Source: JAHDDW01 sp964648795
Lineage (GTDB): Bacteria > Actinomycetota > Acidimicrobiia > Acidimicrobiales > SZUA-35
DNA: 64,000 nucleotides
NCBI GenBank assembly: GCA_964648795.1
Contig: CAZYMB010000011.1
Span: 1 to 64,000, forward strand
Direction of reading: 5' to 3'
Shown piece by piece: positions 24,911 to 34,486 of the stretch. Each line of letters starts with the position of its first letter. Positions within the stretch are counted from its first letter, which is position 1. Under the pieces are notes generated by a model. The model worked only from the letters and a program-made list of their open reading frames with translations, did not search any database and was not told the DNA's origin. The position numbers and the translations under genes were made by a program.

Positions 24911-25761
24911 ATGTATAAGAAACTAATTCTGCTTGCGGCTATTTCTGTCGTGGTCTCAGGTTGTTTTCGAGTAGTTACCGAAATTGATGTTAACAACGAC
25001 AACTCGGCAACTCTCAGCGTCATAACCGCCGTTGACTCAGAGGTCGTTGAAGAACAAGCTGGTGGTTTCTTGGGTGGGTTGGACGTCTGTGAACAGATAA
25101 GTTCAGAACTGACCTCACCTCAAGCTGCAGACCAGTTTGAGGCTGATGGACTTGATATTGCTGAGGTTGTTGAATACGACGAAGACGGCTTTTGTGGCGT
25201 ACAGAGTACTGCGACAGTACCAGCGAGTGACAATTTAGCTGAGACGTTAGCGGCGACGGCGGCTGGGAACGGGGTAGTTGATGCCCAACAGATCGATCTC
25301 GAAAAGATTGCAGATGATGAGTGGACCTTTAGTGCAGAGATTGCAGCAGCTGACGAGGCATTTGATGATCTCGTGGCTGATTCTCCAATCCAACTACCAG
25401 CTGGGTTTGAAGACTCTGGTGAAATCATTTACTCGATCTCACTGCCTGGAGCTGAATCAGACAANNNNNNNNNNNNNNNNNNNNNNNNNNNNNNNNNNNN
25501 NNNNNNNNNNNNNNNNNNNNNNNNNNNNNNNNNNNNNNNNNNNNNNNNNNNNNNNNNNNNNNNNGTGCTCCAAATCCGATCACACAAACGGCTGCTTCTG
25601 ATCCGATTGCGGGCGGAAATAAGACAGGCGACGTTGCGAGTCCACCGCTGCTGAAAGATCAAGAGAATGTGCCTGAAGCTCCGCCGGTCCGAGGAAACTC
25701 TGATAACGATGAGTCAGCTGTGCCTCCTGATGAAAACCCAGAACAAATAGATCCGACTTAG
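24911..25761 (+). CDS. LppM-like lipoprotein, interrupted by an assembly gap
   Basis: A signal peptide with lipobox VVSGC opens a protein with FRVVTEIDVNNDNSATLSV, typical of the LppM domain seen in actinobacteria. The gap hides the middle. To the right, the frame resumes as APNPITQTAASDPIAG and ends in a Pro/Asp/Glu-rich tail (PPDENPEQIDPT). The two sides are out of phase across exactly 100 N, so the real gap length must be 2 modulo 3 for one gene. Surface-exposed lipoprotein of unknown role. It takes the place usually held by lepB and rnhB between rplS and yraN. Confidence 0.7.
25465..25564. other. Assembly gap (100 N) inside the LppM-like gene
   Basis: Fixed 100-base spacer. The flanking sequences do not overlap each other, so real sequence is missing here. 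Confidence 0.9.
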
Positions 25762-25788
25762 AGGCCGCTATTTCAGTAGGGATTATTG

Positions 25789-26196
25789 ATGTCAGAGGCT
25801 TGGTGTATACCTATGTGTATGACCAATCAACAGCATCCAACCGACGAGAACCGCCCAAACAACTATGAGCTTGGCAGAACTGCAGAGCGTGCAGCGCTGC
25901 AGCGTTACGAAGATAGTGGATACTCCACCATTGATACCAATGTACGTGAGTCTGCAGGCGAGATTGATCTGATTCTTCACAAAGACTCAACCGTTGTATT
26001 CGTCGAAGTTAAGTATCGCTCAAGTCATCTGTTCGGACTGCCAGTAGAAGCCGTCGGGCGACGTAAGCAGCAAAAGGTTAGAGGCGCAGCTGCCGAGTGG
26101 TTGACTTCGCAGGCTTCAAAGTTTGCAGAGATTCGTTTCGATGTCGCTTCAGTTGACAGAGGCCTTAATGTAGAGATCTATAGAGGTGCTTTTTAG
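25789..26196 (+). CDS. YraN family (UPF0102) putative endonuclease-fold protein
   Basis: 135 residues from ATG 25789, preceded by AGGGA; ATG 25819 is an alternative. The restriction-endonuclease-like core shows GEIDLILH, VFVEVKYRSS and AVGRRKQQKV, which contain the D-ExK type residues of this fold. Cytoplasmic; function is unproven in the family. Standard location before comM-dprA. Confidence 0.9.
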   Translation: MSEAWCIPMCMTNQQHPTDENRPNNYELGRTAERAALQRYEDSGYSTIDTNVRESAGEIDLILHKDSTVVFVEVKYRSSHLFGLPVEAVGRRKQQKVRGAAAEWLTSQASKFAEIRFDVASVDRGLNVEIYRGAF

Positions 26197-26200
26197 CTGG

Positions 26201-26410
26201 TTAATAGCGGGAGCTTCGGTTAGTCCAACAGCCTCGATGCCAATGTCTTCGCAAGTCAGGTGCTGAGGCAGGAACAGCTACCATGTGTCCGGTGCCTGCA
26301 GGGATGATCCCATTGCAGCCAGGGCAGATGTAGTCCTTGTTAGCTTGATATGGCTGAATAAACCTGGTTTCAGTATCCTCAGCATCTGACGGGTCTCGAT
26401 ATTTAGCCAA
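26201..26410 (-). CDS. Small zinc-ribbon-like protein (CPGC...H...RRHWH..CW), conserved in actinobacteria
   Basis: 69 residues from TTG 26410, which overlaps the stop of the small membrane gene upstream (TTGGCTAA). The pattern is YICPGCNGIIPAGTGHMV followed by RRHWHRGCW, two Cys plus His/His/Cys that could bind one zinc. Proteins with this signature are widespread in actinobacteria and uncharacterised; some are labelled ATP/GTP-binding without evidence. A longer reading to 26506 would run through the upstream gene in the wrong frame and is unlikely. Confidence 0.65.
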   Translation of the reverse strand: MAKYRDPSDAEDTETRFIQPYQANKDYICPGCNGIIPAGTGHMVAVPASAPDLRRHWHRGCWTNRSSRY

Positions 26411-26513
26411 AGAAGCCCCAAACAACAAACCCAGCTGCAACCAAAATAGAAGCAGCAACGAGGAAATAGTCAAGCGGTGTTGCCTTATAAGGTCGATTAG
26501 GATCAAAGCCCAT
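26403..26513 (-). CDS. 36-residue single-pass membrane protein
   Basis: ATG 26513 reads MGFDPNRPYKATPLDYF, then a membrane segment VAASILVAAGFVVWGFFG and stop TAA 26405-26403. Short proteins with FDPNRP...DY and one C-terminal helix recur in actinobacteria. Coupled by overlap to the zinc-ribbon gene. It is divergent from the cytochrome gene. Easily missed because of its size. Confidence 0.6.
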   Translation of the reverse strand: MGFDPNRPYKATPLDYFLVAASILVAAGFVVWGFFG

Positions 26514-26537
26514 TGTTAGCTAGTGTATGAACTGTCT

Positions 26538-26930
26538 ATGGAATCTACACAGCTATTTCTAAGAGCCAGGCGCAGTTTCTTGTTAATGGTTGGCGTCATA
26601 GTTATTGCTACAGGCTGTGTATCGGCAGCTTCGCCAGAGGTCGACCCGCAAGATGCTGAGTTAGTGCTTGGCCGCCAGACCTACGTTAATAGCTGCGTGA
26701 GTTGCCACGGAGCCACAGGTGCGGGTGGAATTGGCAATCAAATCAACACGCCTGAAATACTTGAGCTTTACCCGACAATTGAAGACCAGATCGAAATTGT
26801 TACTGATGGTAGAAATAGAATGCCGTCTTTTGGGGCGAGGCTTTCTGCTGAGGAAATTAGGGCTGTGGTCAGGTATTCGCGAGAGACCCTAATTGAGGCC
26901 GCATTAACCGAAGTAGTAGAACCAGAATAG
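26538..26930 (+). CDS. Membrane-attached c-type cytochrome (mono-haem)
   Basis: 130 residues from ATG 26538. A hydrophobic N-terminus ends in ATGCVS, a likely lipobox. The mature part has CVSCHG (haem c), GAGGIGNQI and the axial Met in RNRMPSFGARLSAEEI, a class I cytochrome c of small size. It should carry electrons at the outer face of the membrane; the partner oxidase is not in the window. Confidence 0.88.
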   Translation: MESTQLFLRARRSFLLMVGVIVIATGCVSAASPEVDPQDAELVLGRQTYVNSCVSCHGATGAGGIGNQINTPEILELYPTIEDQIEIVTDGRNRMPSFGARLSAEEIRAVVRYSRETLIEAALTEVVEPE

Positions 26931-26996
26931 GTAGATAGCCAGGCTTGGGTCAGGCTATGTCAGAGCAGCTTGCTAATCTATTTTCATATCTCGTGG

Positions 26997-27051
26997 CAGT
27001 AGCCAACTTTCACATATTTCCATAGGAGAAATAGATGTTAGCTACCGTTGC
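26997..27051 (+). repeat. 55-bp copy of the comM start region left of a false gap
   Basis: Identical to 27152-27206, including the ribosome site GGAG and the first codons of comM. It is a contig-end overlap and not biological duplication; see the gap entry. Confidence 0.9.
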
Positions 27052-27151
27052 NNNNNNNNNNNNNNNNNNNNNNNNNNNNNNNNNNNNNNNNNNNNNNNNN
27101 NNNNNNNNNNNNNNNNNNNNNNNNNNNNNNNNNNNNNNNNNNNNNNNNNNN
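27052..27151. other. False assembly gap (100 N) between overlapping contig ends
   Basis: The 55 bases before and the 55 bases after the N run are the same sequence. De Bruijn assemblers leave contig ends that share exactly k bases, and 55 is a common k. Merging them removes 155 bases and leaves one normal comM 5' region. Confidence 0.9.
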
Positions 27152-27189
27152 CAGTAGCCAACTTTCACATATTTCCATAGGAGAAATAG

Positions 27190-28725
27190 ATGTTAGCTAC
27201 CGTTGCCTCAGCAGCGCTAAGAGGTTATGACGGCTTAGGCGTCACCGTCGAAGTACACGTGTCTAGCGGCTTGCCAGGTTACACAATTGTTGGTCTACCA
27301 GATGCCACCTGTCGTGAAGCAAGGGACCGTGTGCGTGCCGCAATTTTATCTAGCGGGCTTAGTTGGCCCATGAAGAAGGTAACCATTAACTTGGCGCCTG
27401 CCGGAGTCCGCAAACCCGGTGGTGCTTTAGATTTAGCTATCGCCCTTGGTTTATTGGCAGCTTCGGAACAAATTCCGGCTGAATCCGTCAACCAACTTGG
27501 TGCAATTGGTGAGCTTGGCTTAGACGGTTCTCTAAAGCCTGTTCACGGGATGATGTGTATTGCTTCGGTTGTGAAGGCTGATCGTTTGATTGTCCCGACG
27601 AGTGCTTCAGTAGAAGCTGACGCCACTTATCCAGGGGAGCTTTACCATGCTGAGAACCTCTCCGAGATTGTGGAGGCTCTCAAAGGTGAGGGCGAGCTGG
27701 CAAAAGTCAGTCCGCAAGATCATCAAGTAGCTAAGGCCGTAGGTGAAAAGCTTGATATGAGAGAAGTCTTAGACCAACCCCTTGCTCGGTTGGCACTGGA
27801 GCTGTCAGCAGCTGGTGAACACAATCTACTCATGGTGGGCCCACCCGGGGCGGGAAAAACAATGCTGGCAAAACGTCTGCCCACAATCCTGCCTGATTTG
27901 ACCGCTGCCGATTCTCTAATGGCTTCAAAGATTCATTCTGCTGCGGGATACAGAGATTTCGACGGAACTTTGATGAACCGTCCGCCATTTCGTGCACCTC
28001 ACCATGGAGCGACAAAGGTAGGGCTATTGGGTGGTGGAACTGGAGCGATGCGTCCAGGCGAAATTAGTGGGGCCCATAGCGGCGTCCTTTTCTTAGACGA
28101 GCTTGGAGAATACCCAACAGGCCATATCGAAGCTCTGCGTACTCCGCTAGAGGAGGGAGTTATAAGGGTTAGTAGGGCAAGCCAGTCTCTTGAACTTCCT
28201 GCTGATTTCATTCTTATTGCGGCTATGAATCCGTGCCCATGTGGAGCAAGTACGACTTGTAGATGTTCTGATAAATCACGACTCAGATATTCGCAACGAC
28301 TTTCTGGCCCAGTAATGGATCGTTTCGATCTGCGCATCGAGTTATCGCCACCCGGGGCCGACTCCTTGTTTTCAGATGATATTGCAGAAGACAGCGACAG
28401 TATCCGCAGCCGAGTTAGTTCCGCACGTAAGTTTGCTGCGAGTCGGGGTGTTCGAGCCAACTCGAAACTAGATCACGCAGCACTAAAGAAAGTAACCAAA
28501 TTGAGTGCAGAGGCAGAGGCAATGTTGCACGCTGCGGTCGCAAAGGGTTTATTGTCAGCTCGTGGGGTGGCGGCAGTTACCAGGGTTGGTCTAACGGTTT
28601 CTGATCTTTCAGCAGTGCGCACTGACAAAGTTCAAGCCGGTCAGGTAGAGCTGGTGGAGAGTGACATCGCAATGGCAATGTCACTTAGGTCAGAGCTACG
28701 CCAAATATTTCAAGGAGTGTCATGA
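27190..28725 (+). CDS. comM: YifB/ComM-family Mg-chelatase-like ATPase
   Basis: 511 residues. N-terminal Lon-like domain (LPGYTIVGLPDATCREARDR), Walker A GPPGAGKT, the Walker B region GVLFLDELGEY, then CPCGASTTCRCSD with paired cysteines and the C-terminal Mg-chelatase domain. ComM is a hexameric branch-migration helicase that aids integration of transforming DNA. It overlaps dprA by four bases, a DNA-uptake pairing. Confidence 0.93.
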   Translation: MLATVASAALRGYDGLGVTVEVHVSSGLPGYTIVGLPDATCREARDRVRAAILSSGLSWPMKKVTINLAPAGVRKPGGALDLAIALGLLAASEQIPAESVNQLGAIGELGLDGSLKPVHGMMCIASVVKADRLIVPTSASVEADATYPGELYHAENLSEIVEALKGEGELAKVSPQDHQVAKAVGEKLDMREVLDQPLARLALELSAAGEHNLLMVGPPGAGKTMLAKRLPTILPDLTAADSLMASKIHSAAGYRDFDGTLMNRPPFRAPHHGATKVGLLGGGTGAMRPGEISGAHSGVLFLDELGEYPTGHIEALRTPLEEGVIRVSRASQSLELPADFILIAAMNPCPCGASTTCRCSDKSRLRYSQRLSGPVMDRFDLRIELSPPGADSLFSDDIAEDSDSIRSRVSSARKFAASRGVRANSKLDHAALKKVTKLSAEAEAMLHAAVAKGLLSARGVAAVTRVGLTVSDLSAVRTDKVQAGQVELVESDIAMAMSLRSELRQIFQGVS

Positions 28726-29840
28726 CAATCGATGATCAAACAACTGCGCTTGTTCTGCTTTCATCGCTAGACCAAGTTGGGCCAGCGAGGCTCAAGTGGC
28801 TTTTGGGTATTGCTGATAGTCCAATCGAAGTTTTAGAGAAGCTGAGAAAGCGAAAGATCCCCAATAAGTCGGGACCGGCCGGTCTAAAGATGGAACTGGT
28901 CGAGAAATGGTGCAACCAGGCCAGGAAGTTGAGCGAATCAAAAGTAGTTGAAACTCTTGGCGAACTGAATGTAGAGGTACTGACGCCGCAGAGAGCTCGC
29001 TGGCCTATCCTCGCCGATGACCCGGATGCCCCGGCTCTATTGTTTGCGAGGGGTAACCTGGGTCATTTAGATGCTCCCAAGATTGCAATAGTCGGCACTA
29101 GGCGCTGTTCTTCAGTTGGCCGCAAAGTAGCGAGAGACTTAGGACATGAACTAACCGACCAAGGCATATCTGTGGTTAGTGGCTTGGCACTCGGTATTGA
29201 TCGAGAGGCTCATATAGGAGCTGCAGCTGCAAGCTCGCCAAAGCCAGTTGCAGTTCTAGGGACAGGGATAGATGTTTGCTACCCGACCAGAAATCAAAGC
29301 CTATTCGATCGACTGTTAGAGTGTGGTCTCATCATCAGCGAGTTGCCGCCAGGGATCCAGCCTCGTCGTTGGCAGTTCCCGGCACGGAATCGAATCATTG
29401 CAGGCCTAGCTGACGCAACGGTAGTTGTTGAATCCCATATGGCCGGTGGCTCACTGCTAACAGCTGACGAAGCAATAGAGAGGGACAAGCCAGTCCTGGC
29501 AGTACCGGGCTCGGTATTAAGTGCAGCCTGTGTTGGCACAAACCAGCTACTTCGAGATGGCGCAACCATTTGTACTGGTGTCGAATCTGTAGTCGAATCT
29601 GTCTATGGTTTTGGACTCTCTGAGCGTAGTAACAGCATTGACGAGACTGACGCTTCAAGTTCGCTGGCTGAGCTGATATTGGCAGAGGCTCGTACAGGCT
29701 CAGGTACGGTTTCTTCGGTTCTGACAAGCTGTTCTGAGGAGCCAGATCGTGTATTCGTTGAGGTTCAGCGTCTGGTCGCCGATGGCAAACTGGCCTTAAC
29801 AGGCGAGCGTTTAGGGCTAGTGGATGCAACAATGAGCTAG
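28722..29840 (+). CDS. dprA: DNA-processing protein DprA (Smf)
   Basis: 372 residues. The Rossmann-like core has AIVGTRRCSSVGRKVARDLG, VVSGLALGIDREAHIGA and the later ELPPG, PRRWQFPARNRIIAGL and AGGSLLTADEA. A small C-terminal winged-helix-like part follows. DprA loads RecA on incoming single strands. Start ATG overlaps the comM stop. Confidence 0.93.
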   Translation: MTIDDQTTALVLLSSLDQVGPARLKWLLGIADSPIEVLEKLRKRKIPNKSGPAGLKMELVEKWCNQARKLSESKVVETLGELNVEVLTPQRARWPILADDPDAPALLFARGNLGHLDAPKIAIVGTRRCSSVGRKVARDLGHELTDQGISVVSGLALGIDREAHIGAAAASSPKPVAVLGTGIDVCYPTRNQSLFDRLLECGLIISELPPGIQPRRWQFPARNRIIAGLADATVVVESHMAGGSLLTADEAIERDKPVLAVPGSVLSAACVGTNQLLRDGATICTGVESVVESVYGFGLSERSNSIDETDASSSLAELILAEARTGSGTVSSVLTSCSEEPDRVFVEVQRLVADGKLALTGERLGLVDATMS

Positions 29841-29881
29841 CAGTCTCACCGAGTAGACCCTCCATCACCTAAACTATTGCA

Positions 29882-30868
29882 ATGGTTTCGGCAAAAGATC
29901 GCTACTTAGACGCACTGGGTTTCCAAAAGACAGAGGACTCCCAACGCGAGGATAGTTCAAATAGACCCCCAAGAAATAGACCGAAAGGCCCTCATAGGAA
30001 TTGGCGAAGTACCGACGGTATATGGGAACGAAGAATTGACCTAGTTGAAACTTCGGATGATATTGAAATTACTGAGTTGGCGGAACCTGTGGCGAGAACA
30101 GACACAAATGCGGATATGACAGAGACCTGGAAGGCTTTTAAGGCCAAAGAGGGTCAAGCTGAGAGAGACGAGCTAATCGTCTTTTACTCTCCACTGGTTA
30201 AGTATGTGGCTTCAAGAGTTGCAGCCGGTCTCCCACAAAACGTAGACCATTCGGACTTGGTCTCTTACGGCATGTTCGGTTTGATCGACGCAATCAAGAA
30301 GTTTGACCTAGAGCGTGGCTACAAGTTTGAGACTTATGCAATCTCTCGCATTAAGGGCGCAATCTTAGATGAGCTTCGCAGCGTCGACTGGATCCCTCGC
30401 TCCATTCGATCTAAGGCAAAGTCAGTTGAGAAGGCAATGACAAAGTTGGAGTCGAAACTCCATCGCAGCCCAACTGATGAAGAGATCGCCGCAGAGATGA
30501 AGCTATCCATGCTTCAGCTAAGCAATCTTTACACACAGATTTCTTCGCTTGGTTTGGTTGCACTAGATGAGATGCTTAGCTTCTCTGGTGGTGAAAACCT
30601 AACTTACGGCGACACCTTGGCAGATCGTGATGACGGTCCAGGCACAGTCTATGAAAATCTCGAAACTCGTCAGGTCCTAGCTTCTGCGATCAACTCTATG
30701 AATGAAAGAGAACGAGTCGTTCTTACCCTGTACTACTACGAAGGTCTAACACTGGCTGATATTGGCGACGTTCTTGGTGTTACTGAGTCTCGAGTTTGTC
30801 AGATTCACACTAAAGCAGTGCTTCAGCTGCGCTCTAAGATGACTTCTGAAATGCGAGAAGTAGCCTAA
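29882..30868 (+). CDS. WhiG/FliA-type RNA polymerase sigma factor
   Basis: 328 residues. A polar, low-complexity N-terminus of about 90 residues precedes sigma region 2 (LVKYVASRVAAGLPQNVDHS, GLIDAIKKFDLERGYKFETY), region 3 (LDELRSVDWIPRSIR) and region 4 (LTLYYYEGLTLADIGDVLG, TESRVCQIHTKAV). The RSVDWIPR stretch is specific to the WhiG/FliA group. No flagellar gene is in the window, so a WhiG-like developmental or stress role is equally open. In Streptomyces whiG also lies near rpsB. Confidence 0.88.
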   Translation: MVSAKDRYLDALGFQKTEDSQREDSSNRPPRNRPKGPHRNWRSTDGIWERRIDLVETSDDIEITELAEPVARTDTNADMTETWKAFKAKEGQAERDELIVFYSPLVKYVASRVAAGLPQNVDHSDLVSYGMFGLIDAIKKFDLERGYKFETYAISRIKGAILDELRSVDWIPRSIRSKAKSVEKAMTKLESKLHRSPTDEEIAAEMKLSMLQLSNLYTQISSLGLVALDEMLSFSGGENLTYGDTLADRDDGPGTVYENLETRQVLASAINSMNERERVVLTLYYYEGLTLADIGDVLGVTESRVCQIHTKAVLQLRSKMTSEMREVA

Positions 30869-30980
30869 CTGTGTCTTCGGATCCTGATTCTTAATCGCAT
30901 GTAAATTTAAGTTGAAGGCTTGCTATCCTTTTTCCTAGCGGTGGTCCAAAAGAGACTCCGGAGGCTAGGTAGCGGCAGAT

Positions 30981-31367
30981 ATGAGCGATTATTCTTCTTG
31001 GAATTATCCACGTGCTGGAATTAGAAATAGCGGTATGGCTGAAGTCGAAGTAAAGAGCTGGCTTCAGCTTTGGGTGCTAGCCAGGTCAGCTATTGCAGAA
31101 GGTACCTACCACATCCTTATTGCCACTCCAGATGAACAGAGCATTAGATATTTTGCTAGTGATTGCCCGACCCCAGATGAGCTGATAAATAAGTTGATCT
31201 CGGATTTGGACCTTAGTGAAGAGGTGCAGGCTGAAATTCGTTCGGGCATTCCGGCAGACTCTAAATCTTCCAAGAATCCGCTGGTTGAGGATCAAGTCAT
31301 CGATCCCGCTAGGCTGGCCGACGGTCCAGATGTACTGGATCCTGGCTCTAAGGGCCAGAGTTTATAA
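30981..31367 (+). CDS. Unrecognised 128-residue protein upstream of rpsB
   Basis: Start ATG 30981. The N-terminal half looks folded (SWLQLWVLARSAIAEGTYHI, then PDEQSIRYFASDCPTP), and the C-terminal 40 residues are polar and probably disordered. No membrane segment, no signal, no metal motif. It could be expressed with rpsB, 61 bases downstream. I do not recognise the family. Confidence 0.55.
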   Translation: MSDYSSWNYPRAGIRNSGMAEVEVKSWLQLWVLARSAIAEGTYHILIATPDEQSIRYFASDCPTPDELINKLISDLDLSEEVQAEIRSGIPADSKSSKNPLVEDQVIDPARLADGPDVLDPGSKGQSL

Positions 31368-31428
31368 TACTTGGCCTAATCCACGGTCTCGCTTGCGAGC
31401 TCGGTCGAGTACTTAACCGGAGGAAATC

Positions 31429-32313
31429 ATGACCGCTGTTGTCACGATGAAACAAATGTTAGAAGCGGGAGTCCATTTCGGACATCAGACTCGCCGCTGG
31501 AACCCAAAGATGAAGCGCTTCATCCATGGTGAGCACAAAGGTGTTTACATCATCGACCTTGAAGAAACACTTCGTCGTATAGAAACCGCATACACCTTTA
31601 TCCGAGACACTGTCTCCGAGGGTGGCACAGTTCTGTTCGTTGGAACTAAGAAACAAGCACAAGAACCAATCAAGCGTTACGCACAGTCTGTTGGCATGCC
31701 ATACGTTGATCAGCGTTGGCTTGGTGGGATGATCACTAACTACAAGACAATTTCTAAGCGAGTAAGCAAGCTGGTCGAATACGAGCGCATGCGCAAAGCC
31801 GGCGAATTCGAGAAAATGCCTAAGAAGGAAGCTCTTCAGTACACACGTGAGCTGGACAAGCTAGAACGCAATATTGGTGGTATCAAACTAATGGCAAAGG
31901 CTCCAAGCGCCTTGTTCGTTCTTGACACAATTTCTGAAGGCATCGCAGTTACCGAAGCACGAAAGCTAGGCATCCCTGTCGTAGCTGTTGTTGACACTAA
32001 CTGTGACCCAGACCTAATCACTTACCCAATCCCAGGTAACGATGACGCTATTCGTTCAGCAGAACTAATGACACGAGTCATTGCCGAAGCTGTTGCAGAA
32101 GGCAAACTCATTCACGCTAAGAAGACTGGCGCACCAACAGGTGAAGCTCCAGTCGAGCGTACCGAGGAGCAAAAAGCAGAGCATAAGGCTGCCCAAGAAG
32201 CAGCAGCTAAAGAAGCTGCAGTCGCTCAAGCAGAGCGAGATGCCACCATAGCCAATGCCGAAAAAGCTCCTGCGCCAGCAGAAGCACCGGCTACTGAAAC
32301 TACTTCAGAGTAA
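31429..32313 (+). CDS. rpsB: 30S ribosomal protein S2
   Basis: 294 residues from ATG 31429 with GGAGG upstream. Clear S2 blocks: [51 protein letters not shown]. The last 60 residues form an Ala/Glu-rich tail. The first gene of rpsB-tsf-pyrH-frr. A hairpin-capable leader (31390-31420) may be where S2 represses its own operon, as known in other bacteria. Confidence 0.95.
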   Translation: MTAVVTMKQMLEAGVHFGHQTRRWNPKMKRFIHGEHKGVYIIDLEETLRRIETAYTFIRDTVSEGGTVLFVGTKKQAQEPIKRYAQSVGMPYVDQRWLGGMITNYKTISKRVSKLVEYERMRKAGEFEKMPKKEALQYTRELDKLERNIGGIKLMAKAPSALFVLDTISEGIAVTEARKLGIPVVAVVDTNCDPDLITYPIPGNDDAIRSAELMTRVIAEAVAEGKLIHAKKTGAPTGEAPVERTEEQKAEHKAAQEAAAKEAAVAQAERDATIANAEKAPAPAEAPATETTSE

Positions 32314-32342
32314 ACGTTCTAATACATTCAAGGAGAATAATA

Positions 32343-33110
32343 GTGTCACAAGTAACTGCAAAGCAGGTTCAAGAACTACGCCAAGCAACTGGTGCCGGAA
32401 TGATGGATGCCAAGAAGGCTCTTACAGCAGCCGACGGCGATTTCGATGCGGCCGTTCAGGCTCTTCGTGAGAAGGGTCTAGCAAAAGCAGCTGGGCGTAC
32501 AGATCGTGAAAATGCTGAAGGTTTAATTGCCATTGCGCAGAACGATTCAGCTGCAGCTTTGGTTCAACTAAAGTGCGAAACCGATTTCGCTGCTAAGTCA
32601 GAGTCATTTATTGCCTTCGCTCAATCGCTCGCTGACGACGTTCTAGCTAATGGTGTAGATGCTCTTAACGCTCGTAAAGCTGAGCTAGAAGACCTACAGA
32701 TCACAATTAAAGAGAACATCGAAATTGGAACCACCGAAGTAGTCGAAGGCGAGTTCAGTGCTTACCTTCACGGCGGTGGACGAATTGGTGTTCTACTTCA
32801 GGGCGAAGATGTGCCTGCCGAGACGCTTCACGAAATAGCTTTGCATTCTGCGTTTGCTAAGCCTCGTTATCTAACTAGAGACGAAGTCCCAGCCGAAGAT
32901 ATCGAAAAAGAACGAGCAGCGTTCCTAGAGATCACAAAGGCTGAAGGCAAGCCAGAGCAGGCTTGGGACAAGATTGTTGAAGGTCGAGTTAACTCTTGGC
33001 TAGCTGAATCAGTACTCCTTGAACAAGGCGTATTCGGCGAAAAAGAGACAGTTACGCAAAAGATTGGCTCTGGCAAGATAACTAAGCTCGTCATGGCCTC
33101 AATCGGCTAA
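32343..33110 (+). CDS. tsf: Elongation factor Ts
   Basis: 255 residues from GTG 32343 with AAGGAG upstream. The N-terminal UBA-like helix bundle has ELRQATGAGMMDAKKAL, and the nucleotide-exchange core has ALVQLKCETDFAAKSESF. Recycles EF-Tu-GDP. 29 bases after rpsB. Confidence 0.95.
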   Translation: MSQVTAKQVQELRQATGAGMMDAKKALTAADGDFDAAVQALREKGLAKAAGRTDRENAEGLIAIAQNDSAAALVQLKCETDFAAKSESFIAFAQSLADDVLANGVDALNARKAELEDLQITIKENIEIGTTEVVEGEFSAYLHGGGRIGVLLQGEDVPAETLHEIALHSAFAKPRYLTRDEVPAEDIEKERAAFLEITKAEGKPEQAWDKIVEGRVNSWLAESVLLEQGVFGEKETVTQKIGSGKITKLVMASIG

Positions 33111-33145
33111 GGTGACAGCGCAGTTCAATTAAGTAGGAGAACCTA

Positions 33146-33886
33146 ATGTCTGAAACCGCAAAGAAGAAGCCTCGGTGGAATCGTATTCTGTTGAAGCTCT
33201 CTGGTGAAGCGTTTGCGGGGGACAGAGGGCACGGTATCGATGCCAAGGCTGTTAGTAAAATTGTCGCCGACATCATCGAAGTCGTAGATACCTATGACGT
33301 TGAAATTGCTATCGCCGTAGGTGGTGGCAACTTTTGGCGTGGACTAGCTGGAGCTGAGGGCGGAATTGACCGAGCTCAATCTGACTATATGGGCATGCTC
33401 GCAATCGTTATGAATGCGCTTGCTTTGCAAGACTTCTTTGAACAAAAGGGTGTTTATACCAGAGTTCAGACAGCTATTCGTATGCCACAGATTGCCGAAG
33501 AGTACATTCGTCGTAGAGCGATTCGCCACCTCGAAAAAGGAAGAATCGTAATCTTCGCTGCCGGGACCGGTGACCCATACTTTACATCTGACAACACCGC
33601 TGCACTTAGAGCCGTAGAGATTCAGGCAGATGCCCTACTAAAGGGAACTCACGGTGGTGTTGACGGAATTTATACTGCTGATCCAAGAAAAGATCCTGAA
33701 GCTACCAAAATGGATGAAGTCACTTACTTAGACGTCATCAACAAAAATCTAAGGGTCATGGATCAGACAGCTATTTCTCACGCCAGAGAGAACGAGCTAC
33801 CAATCGTTGTATTTGACCTAATGGGCGAAGGTAACTTGCTTGGTCTGGTGAGCGGCGAGTCAATTGGGACTATGGTTAAAGCATGA
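33146..33886 (+). CDS. pyrH: UMP kinase
   Basis: 246 residues; [12 protein letters not shown] phosphate-binding start, [30 protein letters not shown] and [12 protein letters not shown] are all standard. Phosphorylates UMP to UDP. Overlaps frr by four bases. Confidence 0.95.
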   Translation: MSETAKKKPRWNRILLKLSGEAFAGDRGHGIDAKAVSKIVADIIEVVDTYDVEIAIAVGGGNFWRGLAGAEGGIDRAQSDYMGMLAIVMNALALQDFFEQKGVYTRVQTAIRMPQIAEEYIRRRAIRHLEKGRIVIFAAGTGDPYFTSDNTAALRAVEIQADALLKGTHGGVDGIYTADPRKDPEATKMDEVTYLDVINKNLRVMDQTAISHARENELPIVVFDLMGEGNLLGLVSGESIGTMVKA

Positions 33887-34449
33887 GCGAAATCGCAGAA
33901 CTAGCAATCGAAGAAGCCAAGGACCGAATGGACAAGGCTATTGCACACGCCAAGGGCGAGTTCAGTAGCGTTAGAAGTGGCAGGGCTGCTCCAGAGCTAC
34001 TCGAAAAACTTACTGTAGAAGCATACGGTTCTGAGATGCGCCTAGTTGAGCTTGCATCGATATCTGTGCCAGAGTCACGCCAGTTACTTGTTACTCCACA
34101 CGACGCAGGCAATATCGAAGCAGTCGAGCGAGGAATCATAAACTCTGACCTTGGTCTAGCTCCAACTAACGACGGCCGAACTCTAAGGCTAAGCTTTCCT
34201 CCTCTCACAGAAGAGCGCCGCAAAGAGCTTGTGAAGCTTGTTAAAAGTATGGCTGAAGATGCAAAAGTCAGTATGCGAAACATTCGCAGAGACAGCCGTA
34301 AAGAGCTAGATGCAGCGAAGTCAGACGGTTCAATGTCCGATGATGAGCTTGAAAGAGCAAATAAAGCGCTGGATGAAGCCACAAAATCGGCTGAAAATGC
34401 GGTGGATTCTTCATTGGCTGCCAAAGAAGCAGAGCTGCTCGAGGTTTAG
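33883..34449 (+). CDS. frr: Ribosome recycling factor
   Basis: 188 residues with the three-helix-bundle pattern: [51 protein letters not shown], and [14 protein letters not shown]. Splits post-termination ribosomes with EF-G. Translationally coupled to pyrH. Confidence 0.95.
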   Translation: MSEIAELAIEEAKDRMDKAIAHAKGEFSSVRSGRAAPELLEKLTVEAYGSEMRLVELASISVPESRQLLVTPHDAGNIEAVERGIINSDLGLAPTNDGRTLRLSFPPLTEERRKELVKLVKSMAEDAKVSMRNIRRDSRKELDAAKSDGSMSDDELERANKALDEATKSAENAVDSSLAAKEAELLEV

Positions 34450-34486
34450 TTGGACTACACTAGTTAACCGTTGAAAGGTTTTCTAA

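Noticed and set aside
26411..26506. N-terminal membrane extension of the zinc-ribbon protein
   Set aside because: The same bases encode the 36-residue membrane protein in a better frame with conserved style; the extension is a frame shadow.
26997..27206. True direct repeat or duplicated promoter before comM
   Set aside because: Identical length-55 flanks of an N spacer are better explained by contig overlap.
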